Positions 36,622-48,394 of a stretch of 64,000 nucleotides of DNA are shown here, piece after piece. Within the stretch, counting starts at the first letter, position 1. Each line of letters opens with the position of its first letter. The notes under the pieces were generated by a model. The model was given only the letters and a program-made list of their open reading frames with translations. It searched no databases and was not told the DNA's origin. The position numbers were made by a program, and so were the translations under genes. Source of the stretch: Phialocephala subalpina (Eukaryota; Ascomycota; Leotiomycetes; Helotiales; Mollisiaceae). The stretch lies in assembly GCA_900073065.1 (NCBI GenBank), contig FJOG01000016.1, positions 1,327,559 to 1,391,558 of the forward strand, written 5' to 3'.

Positions 36622-36961
36622 TCCTCTTTCGGACTCGAGGAGCCTTTCAAAATGTCAGAGTAAGACGTGGCAGTGAATGCGACGTTAATATCTGTATGAA
36701 TGACCTCGAGAGACTGATTTGAAGTCAGAAATTTCATCGCGAGGTCTGTTTCTCGGGTAGAGCTGCAAGCCGACTTCATGCTCAGCGGCAACGTGGGCCA
36801 ATCGACACGCTGGAAAGCAGCCATTGGGCTGGTAACCAAAAGCCGCCAACTTCCCAAAATGGCGTTCACTGCAGTATATTTCTTCATCACTTGATTCAAG
36901 CTTTGTCAAAGAATACTCTTTTAGAGGCACAACAGGAACAGAATTGCATTCAGATACTGTA
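36622..36961. promoter_or_regulatory. Upstream region of the NLR gene
   Basis: 340 bases between the NLR start and the 3' end of the upstream dehydrogenase gene on the same strand. It should hold the NLR promoter. A minus-strand open frame crosses it (36899-36486) but has no supporting feature. Confidence 0.4.
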
Positions 36962-38328
36962 CTACACATTCTCGCTCATCCATGAAAACTTCTCTTCCGA
37001 ATACTTGCTGGCTCGAATATCTCCAGATCTCGCATGACCTTCGAAGTTTTCAGCTCTCGCAGCTCGCCCGCACAGGACACCAAGCTCGCCACTTTCCCGC
37101 TCCGAAGTGACTTCTTGATATGTCACCGTCTTGAGATACTTGCCAACCCATAACCCTCCAGTGAAGCGAGCCGCTTTCTTCGTGGGCAAGACATGGTTCG
37201 TCCCAATCACCTTATCCCCGTACGACACGCAAGTCTTCTCTCCAAGAAACAGTGCCCCGTAATTCGACATTTTCTCCAACGCCTCTCTCGGATTCTCAGT
37301 CAAGATCTGGACATGCTCACTAGCATACTTATCCGCCAACGCATACGCCTCATCCAACGAATCCACAACAATCACCTCCCCATACGTCTCCCACGATACC
37401 CCAGCCAATGCAGCAGTAGGAAGAATCTTCAACAATCTTTCAACCTCCTTGATACTCTTTTCTCCCACCTCCTTCGAATTCGTAATCAATACAGCAGGCG
37501 TATCAGGACCATGTTCCGCCTGACTCAATAGATCCACAGCCACAGTCGTAGGATCAGCTTTCTCATCCGCGACTATCAAGACTTCCGTCGGTCCTGCAGG
37601 AAGATCGATACCGATTTCTCCGAATAGTTGGCGTTTTGCTTCTGCAACAAACGGATTCCCTGGACCGGCGATGAAGTCCACTTTTGAGATGGTCTCGGTT
37701 CCGATGGCCATTGCTGCAACGGCTTGGACGCCGCCGAGAATGTAGATCTCATCTGCGCCTGCAAAGTACATAGCTGCGATTGTGGAGGAGGGTATCTCGC
37801 CGTTGATGGGTGGGGTGCAGGCTACTACTCGGGGCACACCTGCTGCTTTGGCGGTCACAATGGTCATGTGAGCTGATGCTAGTAATGGATATCGACCTCC
37901 TGGGATATATCTAGAAGACTTTTGTCAACATCAGGAACATTTAAATTCCCATAGTTTGAGACGTACGCTCCAACATTCGCAATTGGAATGTTCTTCTGAC
38001 CAAGATGCACACCAGGCCGAATCTCCATCTCGAAGTCCTTGAGAGAATCACGTTGGGCCAGGGCAAAGGTTCGGACATTGTGCTGAACTGTTTTGATGTC
38101 TTCGATGGTTTGCTTTGGAACTTTGGAGATGATGTCTTCGATCTCGCCTTTGGAGAGTTTGAATGATGATGGAGACCATTTGTCAAATTTTTCAGAGTAC
38201 GAGCGAACTGCTGTATCGCCTTGAGTCCGAATGTCGTCGATTACTCCTCGAACGATTTTTGGAACATCGACTGACGGACCCGAAGACGCACCGTTGGCCT
38301 GAGGCTTGCTTTTGAGGTAAACAACCAT
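36962..38328 (-). CDS. HpsN-like stand-alone histidinol dehydrogenase family enzyme
   Basis: Exons 38328-37967 and 37910-36962 give 436 residues. The fold is that of histidinol dehydrogenase: NAD-dependent, zinc-binding, oxidising an alcohol to an acid. Seen: PGGRYPLLASAHMTIVTAKA, GGVQAVAAMAIGTE, GPGNPFVAEAKRQLFG, LPAGPTEVLIVAD, LLSQAEHGPDTP, YASEHVQI, GTNHVLPTKKAARFTGGL and a C-terminal EGHARSGDIRASKY. Fungal histidine synthesis normally uses the trifunctional His4, so this single-domain protein is something else. The PGGRYP, AARFTGGL and EGHAR motifs are those of the bacterial HpsN group (sulfopropanediol 3-dehydrogenase) as I remember it, rather than of true HisD. The substrate is unknown. 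Bacterial ancestry is plausible, although the gene now has a fungal intron (GTACGT to TAG). Confidence 0.85.
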
Positions 38329-39569
38329 GATGAAAGTTTAAAAAAACGATGTAAAGGGTCACAAAATCAATTGAGAGGTAATAGATTTGAGCCCAAGCAC
38401 TTGCGGGGTATCAAACTGTTTTATAGAAAGGGAGTCGGTTAACAAGAAACCGTCTTCGGAGGCACGAATAAGAGAGACATCAAGGAAGTCTACAACGATT
38501 GGCCGTCATGGGGCTTCGTCAATAGTTTATGTTATGTCAACGACTTGATGTGGAGGAGACGTGACTTGCCGGACGAGTTGGGGTCGGAAGGAGGGGTAAG
38601 TAGGTGGGGCCGAGCCGAGAACGACCCCGCCATCGATGGTAACATTCGACTGCCTTCCAACCAATCCTTTTGGCATTGATAAATGCTCAAGCGTGAGCAG
38701 ATAGAATTGTTGTTGAAATTCTATTAAGTCTTGTCTTTTTCAAACCTCTTATCAATTGATCGAGCGATGGCGAAGATTCGGAGTGCAGAGAAGCTTTTCA
38801 GGGCTCGCTTACCCGGTCGCCCCCCTGAACTACCGCTTCACCCTCACAGTCGACTAGTATTCCATGGTCTCAAGAATTGATCAAGATGGATACCATCATA
38901 GGCAGAACTCAAGAGAGAACGACTTAGTGACGTGGAGTCTCCTGAGAATGCTCCAGAGGACAAAAGTCACTTGATCAGGCTATGAGTCAGGTGCAGGTGG
39001 CGCCTAGGATCCATGCAGGGGCCATGATATGCACCAACACCTCTTTTTTCTCTCAACCACTTAAGCAGACGACCGTTCATTAGACGCATCCTCGTTGGAG
39101 ATAGGCGTCAAAGCGTGGTGGTGATCGCTGAGCCGCAAATCACTTCTCACCCGCATTAAACGAATCATGTGACTCATTTTGGATTTACTAGTAATGACTC
39201 CATAAGATTCGTGGAATCCTGCTAGGCAAAGCTTAGCTGCCTATAGGCTTATCTTCAGCGTCGGAGCTATCTGCAACAAACGACGAATGAGGCCCCGCAG
39301 ATAACATTCGTGTTCGAGCCTCGCGAACGAACGCCCGACTGGAGTGAAGGCTTGCAGCCAACCTTGCAGTGACACGTGCAGGACGAGTGTCCTCGATATC
39401 GCTGCGAGGCTTCTGCCTCAACTATTGTTCCATTCTATGAATTTGCCTTCGAACCTTCATTATATCTTTGGTCCCAGCTTTGCATTTCTGGCGTAACCCC
39501 GAAATTTGGGAAGAAATCACGAAAATTGAATGCGAGGCTGAGGCATCAGGCTGAGCCCTGATCAGCACC
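38329..39569. other. Long divergent intergenic region
   Basis: About 1.2 kb between divergent genes. Only short chance frames are visible. It presumably holds two promoters and perhaps an unrecognised noncoding unit. Confidence 0.4.
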
Positions 39570-41778
39570 ATGGCACCTGTGATCGTAGAACACGATTACT
39601 ATGAGATTCTTGGAATCTCCAATTCTGCTTCGATTGATGTGGCCAAGCTGAATTACCGTCGTCTGGCACTTGAAAGGCATCCGGACAAGAACAAGGACGA
39701 GCCTGGTGCTACAGCCGCGTTCCAGTTGGTATGTTAAAGTGCGATACAGATGCCAAACTTGGAAAGAATTTTACTGATTTATTGGTCGAACATAGCTCGC
39801 TGAAGCGTTTCAGACCATCAAAGACCCCGAGAAACGACGAGAATACGATAAAATATGGCCGAATATCAGGGGCAAGGCTCGAGAAGGGAAGGAGTACACA
39901 CAACAAAAAGACGCAACAGAAGACCACAACGCGGAGGCAGCAGCAGCGCATCGGAACAAAGCTGCCAAGGCGAGAGAAGATAGGTTGAAAAGGGAGCGTG
40001 CGGACCGATTGAAGGAGCAAGAGACCGAGAAAGCCCGCAAGGCTACAGAAGAATTGCAGAGGCAGAAGGTGGAGAGGGAAATGGCAGACAGGGTTAGAGA
40101 GCAAATTCGGGCAGCACGAGAGGCTGAGAAGAGACGCGCGGAAGCAGAGGAGAAGAGTTTTAGGAATAAGGTGGAAGTTGAAGCAGATAGACTGCGAGAA
40201 GAGGTGAGAAAGATGGAGGGGGGTACTCGAAGAGGAGAGGAGACGCAGAAACGACGAACGCAAGCTGCAGAAGCGGAAAGGAAGAAAGAAGCAGAAGCCA
40301 GAGCGGTGGCAGTGAAGAAGGAAGAAGAGCGACGGGCCCACATCCAGCGCTTGGAATCTCACAGAGCTGTGTACGAGCGAGAACTCCACGAGGCTGAGGA
40401 CAGACTGGATCAGTTGTCGATTGAAATACAGGGGCTCCAGGATCTCGACAGAGAGGACGCTCAGTGGAAAGGAAAGAAGAGTGGCATGGCTCACGTCCTG
40501 GATCCTTCTGCCAGAGCCGAACATAAACGAGAAATGGGGAATCGAGAAACCCGCCGCCTTGAACGAGATGCGACTCGGCGTATCAAAACTAGTCAGCTGG
40601 AAAAACAAGAGAAAGAAGTCCAGAAGGCGTTGGGGAGGCTCGGTAATGTGAATGTAAAAATTGCAGCTGCAGAACAATTGCAGAAAGAGGCGACACAGAG
40701 AAGGGAGAATATCCGAAAAGAGAGGACTACACATAATTATCAAGCCGATGAAGATTTCGAAACCGAGATACCAAACAAGACGTCGGCCACAAAGGATGAC
40801 CCCTTTGGATCCGCGAAGCATCGACGTCCGCCAGCGTATCCTCGATTTTCTTTCGATCAGGGGAAGACTGCTGCGAAGGAAGCCCATGCTTCTTCTCAGC
40901 CGCCTCCTCGCCCTTCATTTGCGAAAGCTCGACGACAGACAACAGACGATACCAAGGATACCCAGTCGCCACCATCTGGACAACCAAAACGAGACCCGCC
41001 GCTACGACGTGCGACATTCGCTTCTGAACCCAAAGCTTCAACGCAATACCCAGGCGCTTCATCCCGATACTTCTCAGAAGACGAGCCACCTTCACCGTCA
41101 CAGCCTCAGAAGACTTCCTTCACGGCGAAACGTCAACAACGAGAGACACATCGAGCAAGACCGCCATACCAGTCACCACGAGACCCTGATCCTCCTCGTC
41201 GTGCAGAGCCCAAGAAAGCCTCATCACAATACTTTGCAAGAAGCAGATCGCCTTCTCCTTCTCCTCCACCGCCACCTCCCAGAAGCTTCTCATACCAAGA
41301 CGCGCCCCGAGAAGAGATTCCTAGAGAGAAATCTCCGCGTCGACCAGTTCGGGCCGATGCCCCACCTCGACGTGCAACATATGATTACGAGCCTAGGAAA
41401 GCCTCGTCTCAGTACTTCGATCAGGATCGATATGACGACGGTACCGGAGGGAATTCTTCAAATTACTACGCGAGGAGAGATCGGTCGCCATCTCCCATCC
41501 GAGTCCGTCCTTCACATCCGCCACCGCCAGTCAATGATCGAGCACCTCCACGAGAACGTCGAGACGAATACCCCGCATCATCTAGGAGATACGAGGAAGG
41601 GGATAGGCGTGATGATCGCTCGTATGATCGCTCTGATCCATACTATGATTCTCGGTACAACTCGTACGAGGATGATGATGCTATCGATACGGATGATATC
41701 CAGATTTTACTGAATGGCTTCGAGGAAATGCTGAGAAGACGATGGAGACGTCGAGCTGCTGAGCGTGGCCAAAGATGA
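39570..41778 (+). CDS. J-domain (DnaJ/Hsp40) protein with coiled coil and repeat-rich tail
   Basis: Exons 39570-39728 and 39796-41778 give 713 residues. An N-terminal J domain (residues 8-75) has the HPD motif at 37-39 ([19 protein letters not shown]) and the closing [13 protein letters not shown], so it should stimulate an Hsp70 ATPase. Residues about 75-320 are a highly charged coiled coil rich in Arg, Lys, Glu and Ala. The tail is Pro/Ser/Arg-rich and repeats a module [17 protein letters not shown] about three or four times. No cysteine-rich or C-terminal substrate domain of classical Hsp40s is present, so it is a type III J-protein. The client and compartment are unknown; no signal peptide is present. 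Confidence 0.85.
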
Positions 41779-42076
41779 AGTATGGATATCTGCATCGTTC
41801 CGGTGCATCGACTCCGATATCTTTTGATGAGGTTGATGATATCAATTTGTTGGATAGATTGTTGATGATGAGAAGAATGATTTTGGATTTGGCGATGTCC
41901 AGATTTTAGGACTGTGCTGAGTCACTAGACTCTACGCCCTTTTAGCGAGTGATACCCTGTAAATATAGCGCATTGATGCCCGAAGGCCACCAAATTGTAG
42001 ACCAAAGCCTTTTGCAGTAATCGGGTTTCAGCGTGTACTATAATCTCAGCGCCTTGCGGAGAATCCTGACTTCTTT

Positions 42077-44169
42077 TCAGTGATGTCCTTCGCAGTGTAC
42101 AGCACCCGGGACCGCGTCGCTCCCGATCATCCCCCCCTGTCCATAATGTTCACAAACTCCAAGAACAATGAAACGAAGATTTTCGCCAGGAACGTGAACC
42201 CCAATATCAGACAGCGTCTCTTCCACTTGCTCAAGGTCTGAATACATCCCTCTAATGTGACGTCTCCAGGTCGAGAAAACGGAATTCCAGGCCGAGTCTT
42301 TACATAGTTCCAATAGGTCGGCTACAGCACAGATCGCGATCTCCAACGCACACTTTACTTCTAACCACTTTCCTTCTAACCACATTCCTTCTAACCACAT
42401 TCCTTCTAACCACATTCCTTCTAAAAATGTTCCTTCTAACAACTTTTCTTCTAACCCCTCCCTGGCCATTTTCTCACAAACTGGCGTGAGAGAAATCAGA
42501 AATCTCGTGATACAGGTGCGGCAAGATTGGCACCTTTCGACGGAAGTAGCAGATTCTAGTGCTGATAGCAGGCTAGAAGCGCATCTCTGCGGATGCAAAC
42601 AATTGAGATGGTGCCTTGCGAGGAAGCAATATATCTGGGCCGTTTGCATAGGATGGAAGATGTGTACCAGAACCGCGGCGAGGTGATTCTCAATATAATC
42701 GGTAATCTCATATGTGAATCCTGGGTCAGGTCCTGTGGAGGTATTGAGATCTCCGAACTCCATTTTTTCCCTTAACCGATTGAAAATAGTTTGAGGCAAT
42801 GGGCCTTGCCACCGATTCCTACCTATAGTCAATCGGTTGGATATTGCTTGCCATTCATGCGCAGGACCAAGCTTCTGGTAGGATTCATGGAGGATGTCTG
42901 CCGCTGACGGAGGAAGATAGCATGGACGACGAGTTCTCAAATGCGAAGGGTGCTCGATGTCGAACAGAAAGGCAGGTATCAGATATGATATTGCCTCTTC
43001 GTAGAGTCCTCCGCAATGAAACCACCAGCCAAGGACGTGCTCACGAGATATTTCGCATTGTACATTTTGGAAGCCAGTGGAACGAGCCACAACCGTAGCT
43101 ACCGCCAAGGCTCTTTTGTGGTCTGTATCGTCCCCATCGTTAGCTATCAGCGTTTGGCCTAGGAGGTCGAGAAGATCCTGACACCACTGGAATTCGTCGC
43201 GATCCGATGACAGCCTAATAGATCTTAGGGTATTGGAAACAATGTTGACAAATTTCGTGGTATCCTCTGTTTCAAAAAGTAGGCGTAAGAGCTCATCTCC
43301 AAAGCGACAGGTGAGATGAGCCAGCGTGATTTTGAGCTCACAGTACTTGAGAGCTGCCGTTCCGAGCAACGGGTGTAGCTGTGCTATTGATGAAACATCG
43401 CCAACTCGAATGCTAGGGTCTGTAGTCTCGCCTGATCCTTAATATGTCAGAAATGATGTATGGAAGCATATACTTATGGACAACTTACCTATGATTGTCT
43501 GCGTGGGCCTAATGATGAAAAATTGGTGGAAAGGTGTATCCTTTCTTGTCGAAGCGACCGTGGTGTGCTCGGCTACCGGGGCATGCTTGGTTGTCGCCGA
43601 TTGAATCGAATATTGCGGTGTGAAATATGCGATAGACGCAGGGGTTTCTTCAGTATAAAACGTTAGAAGAGTCTGACACGAGTAGGGACACTTACGTGCA
43701 CTTGGACTGGCTGGGGTTAGTGCAGTCGCGGCAATTCTTCTTTGCCAATTTGTCACCTTCGTCGGGGGAATCATATTCCCATTGTGGAAGAAGATAGTCT
43801 CTTTGTTGGCTTCCTTGGACCGCCTCTCTGCCTTGGCGACTAATATTTTCATTTCGTCCTGAGAAAGATTCTTTTCGAAGTTCCATTCCTTCAGCTTCTC
43901 CTTCCATTTGCGAGGGCTACAAGGAGAAGTCAGCTTAGGCAACACATTGATCTGTTTACAGTAAGGTAGACTCACGATCGTTTGAAATTGTGCATTTGCT
44001 CAATCAATAACATTGTCACTGACAATGTGTTGTCTTCCGCCATATAGATGCGGAAAATTTCATCTTTGAGGGACTCCCACTTCGCATCATTTCGTGGCCT
44101 AGTCTTCCCCTTCTGGGCGCTCCCAGTTCGGGATAAGATCTCTGCGCGAGGCTGACGAGGTGGTTCCAT
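42077..44169 (-). CDS. Clr5-domain protein (Clr5 gene 2)
   Basis: Exons 44169-43976, 43916-43696, 43647-43489 and 43437-42077 give 644 residues. The Clr5 domain spans the first intron: RNDAKWESLKDEIFRIYMAE, then SPRKWKEKLKEWNFEKNLS. The shared second block is FFHNGNMIPPTKVTNWQRR and the third is TPASIAYFTPQ. The C-terminal 450 residues are helical, with paired cysteines (CQSCRTC), and contain a pentapeptide repeat LEGMW from a 15-base tandem repeat. No known C-terminal domain is recognised. It is the first of three tandem Clr5 genes on this strand and has the shared upstream module at 44338-44455. A role in gene regulation or chromatin is only inferred from the Clr5 name. Confidence 0.8.
42357..42461 (-). 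repeat. 15-base coding minisatellite (LEGMW repeats)
   Basis: The plus strand reads CTTCTAACCACATTC in tandem, about seven units, with perfect copies in the middle and diverged copies at both edges. The period is a multiple of three, so copy-number change keeps the reading frame of Clr5 gene 2 and adds or removes LEGMW-like units. Confidence 0.88.
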
Positions 44170-44337
44170 GATCCGAGGGAGAAGCTGACAGTGCTAAGGG
44201 GAGGTACTGCGATGGATATTGGCCGTGACACGCCGACGGAAAAGTTCTGAACTTTCGAGAGAGAGCGATAGGGAATATATATGCTGATCGATTGCAAGGC
44301 TGCGACCTGGCAGACCATGTGTTGCAGCATGGAAGGA

Positions 44338-44455
44338 AGCGAGCCACTCAAGACAAACGACAAAAGTGCATTTCGATCATGACTCGCTTATAAAACGCCA
44401 CAAAACACAAGGGTTGAACCAAAGTGCATTTCCAGACTGAAGCCTGAGGCCACAG
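44338..44455 (-). promoter_or_regulatory. Shared Clr5 upstream module, copy 2
   Basis: On the plus strand: GCGAGCCACTCAAG at 44338, CAAAAGTGCA (44360-44369), AAAACGCCAC (44391-44400), CCAAAGTGCA (44418-44427) and CTGAAGCCTGAGGCCAC (44436-44452). In gene orientation this is GTGGCCTCAGGCTTCAG, then TGCACTTTGG, GTGGCGTTTT, TGCACTTTTG and CTTGAGTGGCTCGC, the same order as in copy 1. It lies about 170 bases upstream of the ATG at 44169. Confidence 0.65.
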
Positions 44456-45539
44456 TACACACCGACTCGTATTGCTGCAACTTGGTAGACCCCCATGTGG
44501 AAGACACATTGGTGCGCCGTGGTGATCCAATCGAGCCATGACAACAGTGCCAGCAACTACCATCTTGCACAGAGGCTATCAAAGTTCTCCTCCTTGAGGT
44601 GCAGTTGTGCAACCCGGGAGGAATAGAAGCAAGTGGTACGGTATCTCTATCCCCTAAACGGCGGCACGCACCTCTCGGATTAAGCGAAAGGACTCTTGAT
44701 TTCCATTTCATGATTATACTAGTAATCCTTTATAAAAATCAATAAAAACTTCAGAAATATATAGCAAAATAGGCCAAATTAAATTGCTACGGATAGATTT
44801 GATTTTATATAATTGTGTGGTGAAATGCACGGCTTTGAAGTTGCTTAAATATCTCGGTTGGGTAAGGTGCGCGGAATCGCAGTTTAAGGGATATTCACAT
44901 AATCTACTCGTCTGTTGACTTGTTCAGTGTTAGAACTTGATTGGCAGAGGTCATAAGCTTATAGGTTATCAACCATGATGTAAGAAAAGCAAATCCAAGA
45001 AAGAACCGAAAATACAACAGGACTGAAGACAATTTTATCGCGCAAGACAATTGTCACGTGCAGGCACCGATGTACCTTACGGATAGATCAAAGCTCCGAG
45101 GTGACGAACTCTGCGAGCTCTATGCCAGTCATACCACTGCCTTCAGAGTAAGTGAGTCCATATACATCACTCCTGCTGGATACGGCCTTGGACCTCGAGC
45201 TTTGTCACGAGAGTACGGAGCCGAAAGTCCTGACGTTTTAAAAGATGGCGGCAGCGCTGCCTCCAAGTGCAACACCTTCTTGCTTCGGCCCTGAATTGCC
45301 GGGTAGGCAGGCATGGTGAGATATCTGTCCCCAGGTCCACTTGGTTCTCTTGTTTTGCCTGATCTGTATTGGAACTCCATCTACAATCTACGTTCTGGCT
45401 AACTGGCCTCTCTGCCACCGTCGTTAGCGCAGATAACTCGAACTGTGACAGCGGATTAACCTCGATCTCATAGACCCACCCTCAAATTTTCCCCAGCCCC
45501 TAGGAGAGGGGAGGCAGGGATATTGAGAATGACAACTAT
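44456..45539. other. Intergenic region, partly A+T-rich
   Basis: Lies between Clr5 gene 2 (upstream side) and the 3' end of Clr5 gene 3. The stretch around 44710-44840 is A+T-rich. Only short open frames occur, none recognisable. Confidence 0.45.
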
Positions 45540-47732
45540 CTAGAGCATATCATCTTTCAGCTCAGAGGAAGAGTCATCGCCTATCATACACTTTAATTCT
45601 TTTCCCAAATTCGGCAGATCGTCGATCAACAGCTGTAGGATCTCCACATCTAGTTTCAGAATCTCCTTCTTGTTCATTGCATCATGTTCGTTGTTGTCTT
45701 CTTGCAATAGACTGTCTATCTCATGGCGTTGATCGGCAAGGGATCTCATCTGTTGTCGTAGCTCGATTTGCGAACTTGGAGGCATCGTGAACTGAAGTAT
45801 GAAGCTCGTAGTTTGTTGCATAAATTCTGCATTTATGGCAGGTCGGGATACGCGGAAGATTTTTGACGTGCTCCATTGGCCGCCATTTTCCGGCCAGCGC
45901 TCGAAATCAATGCGGCTATCATGTATAGATATGATGCGGTGAGCTGAATTCAGATAGCCGAGGCAATGTCGAAGGACATATGACAGCTTGTAATGCACGG
46001 CATGATAGAAGATCATCATAATGCCTAATATCTTGCGGGCGTAGCTGGCGTCGCTATCTAGGGTCTGTGATAATTGCCCTGAGATGACAGCAAAAAGTTG
46101 TTTGGCTCCTCTTTTCTTGGGGAGCTTGTTGAATTCCGCAGCGATGGTTGATTCCTGAGCAACTAGTTGCAGCCACTCGAAATCAGTATATCTGAGTAAG
46201 ATCTTCGCCAAAGCTTTGCCTTGCTCTTCATGTCGGGGTCCCCAATTTGAAGCGCCATGTGACTTGGTGATCTTCTTGCTGACGGCTTCAAAGCAGTCCG
46301 AGAAGTGGGAGAAATTAATGTGTCCAGCTGAGTAGAGACACAGGAATGAGAAGAGTAGACGACGCAATGAGTCTGGGCTGGTTTGGCGGGTACCTCCAGG
46401 CTGCTCACCAGTAGAAAGAGGTGGACGTTGTTGAAATCTGTGGTGGAGTGCGAGGTATCCCGACATGGCCTTTTCGGTGAAGAAGTCTGCTCTCTCAAAG
46501 TATTCTTCTTCTCTGAAGACTTCTGAGATTCTCAAGGTGAGGGATAACATGGAGATAAATTCGAGGAAGTTCTTGGATAGGAAAGGTCCGGCAAGGTACC
46601 ACTCGAGAGCCGAAGGACTGGACACTAATCGGTTAATGAATGTGAAGTCGAGTCGGTATATGGCCCCTAGAATAATGTCTTGAAGACTACAAAGGCGTTC
46701 GATAAGGGCACCGTCAGACTTAGTCCATCCATGTGGATAAAATGCCGACTGGACGAAGGGCGTATGTTTTTCTCCGGAATATATCACATCGTTCGTGGGC
46801 AAGTTGTATTGTACTGTGGGAAGTACTCCGATTGATGGACGTGGTGGGGGTGGCATCTGCATTGAAAGAGGAATATCAAGCGTGTCGTTGTCTCCACGAC
46901 CACTGATGACCGAGCTGGGACCTAGATACGGCATAGTATCTTCCCACGAATGATCCATGCCAATACGGCTGAGGGGCTGTGGCTGTATTGAATAGTCGTT
47001 GGATGGCGTATGCTGAGCGGCTTCAGAGGATGGGACTGCAAAACCATACGTTCGAATAGCGGGGTAAGCGGTCCCAAGTTCAGCCTCTTGGCTTCTAAAC
47101 GAATACAGGCCTTCCCCGCTGTCTGAATCTAGACTTACGATCTCGACTTCTTGAGAGCTTGGAGCAATGTGTTCCATATGGTCTTCGGCTTCGGTCGCAT
47201 CGTCGTCATCAGGATCAGGTCGAGGGGTGCGATAGGTGATCGCAGGTGGCGTTGCTAGTAGATCGATGAGCAAAGTCATATGGTTCTTGTGAAGAAGACG
47301 AGCACATACCAGCGCTAGGCGACATTGCCACAGACTCATCCATGGTCCTCCTCCTTTTGGCATTGTTGATTTTCGCTGTTGACATGACCAAGCCATAATG
47401 CAGAAACTCAGTTTCCTTCCCCTCCTCCCTAGCGCGCTTCTCTGCCTTAGCGACGAGTATTTTCGCGTCCTTCTCAGACAAATTTTTGTCGAAATTCCAC
47501 TGCTTTAGCTTGTCTTTCCATTTTCGTGGACTAAGTAATACTCAGTAGAAACGAGACATCGAATAAGGTGAAGATGGAATACCCACGATCGCTTGAATTG
47601 ATACATTTGCTCGAATATCGTCATGGTTATCGCCAAGGTATGGTCTTCCGCGATATAAACCCGAAAGATATCATCTTTGAGAGACTCCCACTGAGCATCG
47701 TTTCGGGCGAGGGCCTTGCCCTTTTGATCCAT
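45540..47732 (-). CDS. Clr5-domain protein (Clr5 gene 3)
   Basis: Exons 47732-47587, 47530-47310 and 47254-45540 give 693 residues. The N-terminus is MDQKGKALARNDAQWESLKD, then FRVYIAEDHTLAITMTIFEQ, and after the first intron SPRKWKDKLKQWNFDKNLS. The second block is FLHYGLVMSTAKINNAKRR and the third TPPAITYRTPRP. A long acidic, Ser/Pro-rich linker follows, then a helical C-terminal region of about 400 residues, ending DDSSSELKDDML. That region is unlike those of the other Clr5 genes and has no domain I recognise. The frame stays open upstream of the chosen ATG to 48173, so a longer N-terminus is formally possible. I prefer 47732 because its exon 1 then has nearly the length of the paralogues, and the upstream part overlaps the conserved promoter module. 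Confidence 0.78.
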
Positions 47733-47914
47733 CGAACGAGAGTCGTGCGATTTCCAAATTTCGACGAGCTGCAGATGCGTGAAATTCAAATCAACGAACG
47801 ATGACCGAACACCAGAGTCTGTAGAAATGAAACAAGAAGATATTCGAGCTGCAAGGAAAGGGGAGGCACTGATATTTGAAAGCTTGGAAAGCAAGCTGCA
47901 GCTCGTGTGTTCGC

Positions 47915-48016
47915 GATGCCAGAAGTGCAAATATCGACCCCTGCTCACCTGCAGGAAAACGCCACAAGCGAATAGTGCGGAATTCAAAAGTGCAATTTTT
48001 TTTCCAGCACAGCCTT
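47915..48016 (-). promoter_or_regulatory. Shared Clr5 upstream module, copy 3
   Basis: On the plus strand: CCAGAAGTGCAAAT (47919-47932), GGAAAACGCCAC (47954-47965) and GGAATTCAAAAGTGCAATT (47979-47997). In gene orientation the order is TTGCACTTTTGAATTCC, GTGGCGTTTTCC, ATTTGCACTTCTGG. The outer GGCCTCAGG and CTTTGAGTGG boxes are weak or absent. It ends about 185 bases upstream of the ATG at 47732. Confidence 0.6.
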
Positions 48017-48394
48017 GAGAAGACTTGCAGGGTTTGCCAGAGGGGAGTAGACCTATTGACGACGCTTCGATCGGAGCAAATTGATGCGGTAGTTTCAGAT
48101 TTTCGGTCTGGAAATAGGCACCTGGGTGGTAACCCGGAATGGAAGGCGAAGCGCAGGTGACCGTCCTCCTCAAAGATAGCTAGAGTCGGATGGCAGATAG
48201 GGAAGATACACAGCTCAGCATGAAATTAATTATGAACACAAGGCTCCAGTAGTCAACTTCCAAGCAAGTTCTTCACTATACATGAAATACCATGACAATA
48301 ATGCAATATGCAACAGGTTTGCCTTTCTCAACGCTCAACGCGATATGCCTTTAAGACCCCGAGACTTGAAATAAAGTGCTAAGGAAAGCTTGAT

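Noticed and set aside
36486..36899. 137-codon minus-strand frame overlapping the NLR start
   Set aside because: It overlaps exon 1 of the NLR in another frame; the NLR frame has clear homology and this one has none.
39709..40887. 392-codon minus-strand open frame, Leu/Phe/Ser-rich
   Set aside because: It lies antisense to the charged coiled-coil part of the J-protein. The hydrophobic composition is what the complement of Glu/Lys/Arg codons gives, and it has no start context or domain.
40661..41713. 350-codon plus-strand frame overlapping the J-protein
   Set aside because: It is a shifted frame of the repetitive Pro/Arg/Ser tail with no conserved motif.
42357..42461. CRISPR-like array of 15-base repeats
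   Set aside because: The repeats are directly adjacent, without spacers, and code for LEGMW inside a gene.
47733..48173. In-frame upstream extension of Clr5 gene 3
   Set aside because: It overlaps the conserved upstream module, and the paralogues start at about the MDQ position, so it is more likely 5' leader and promoter.
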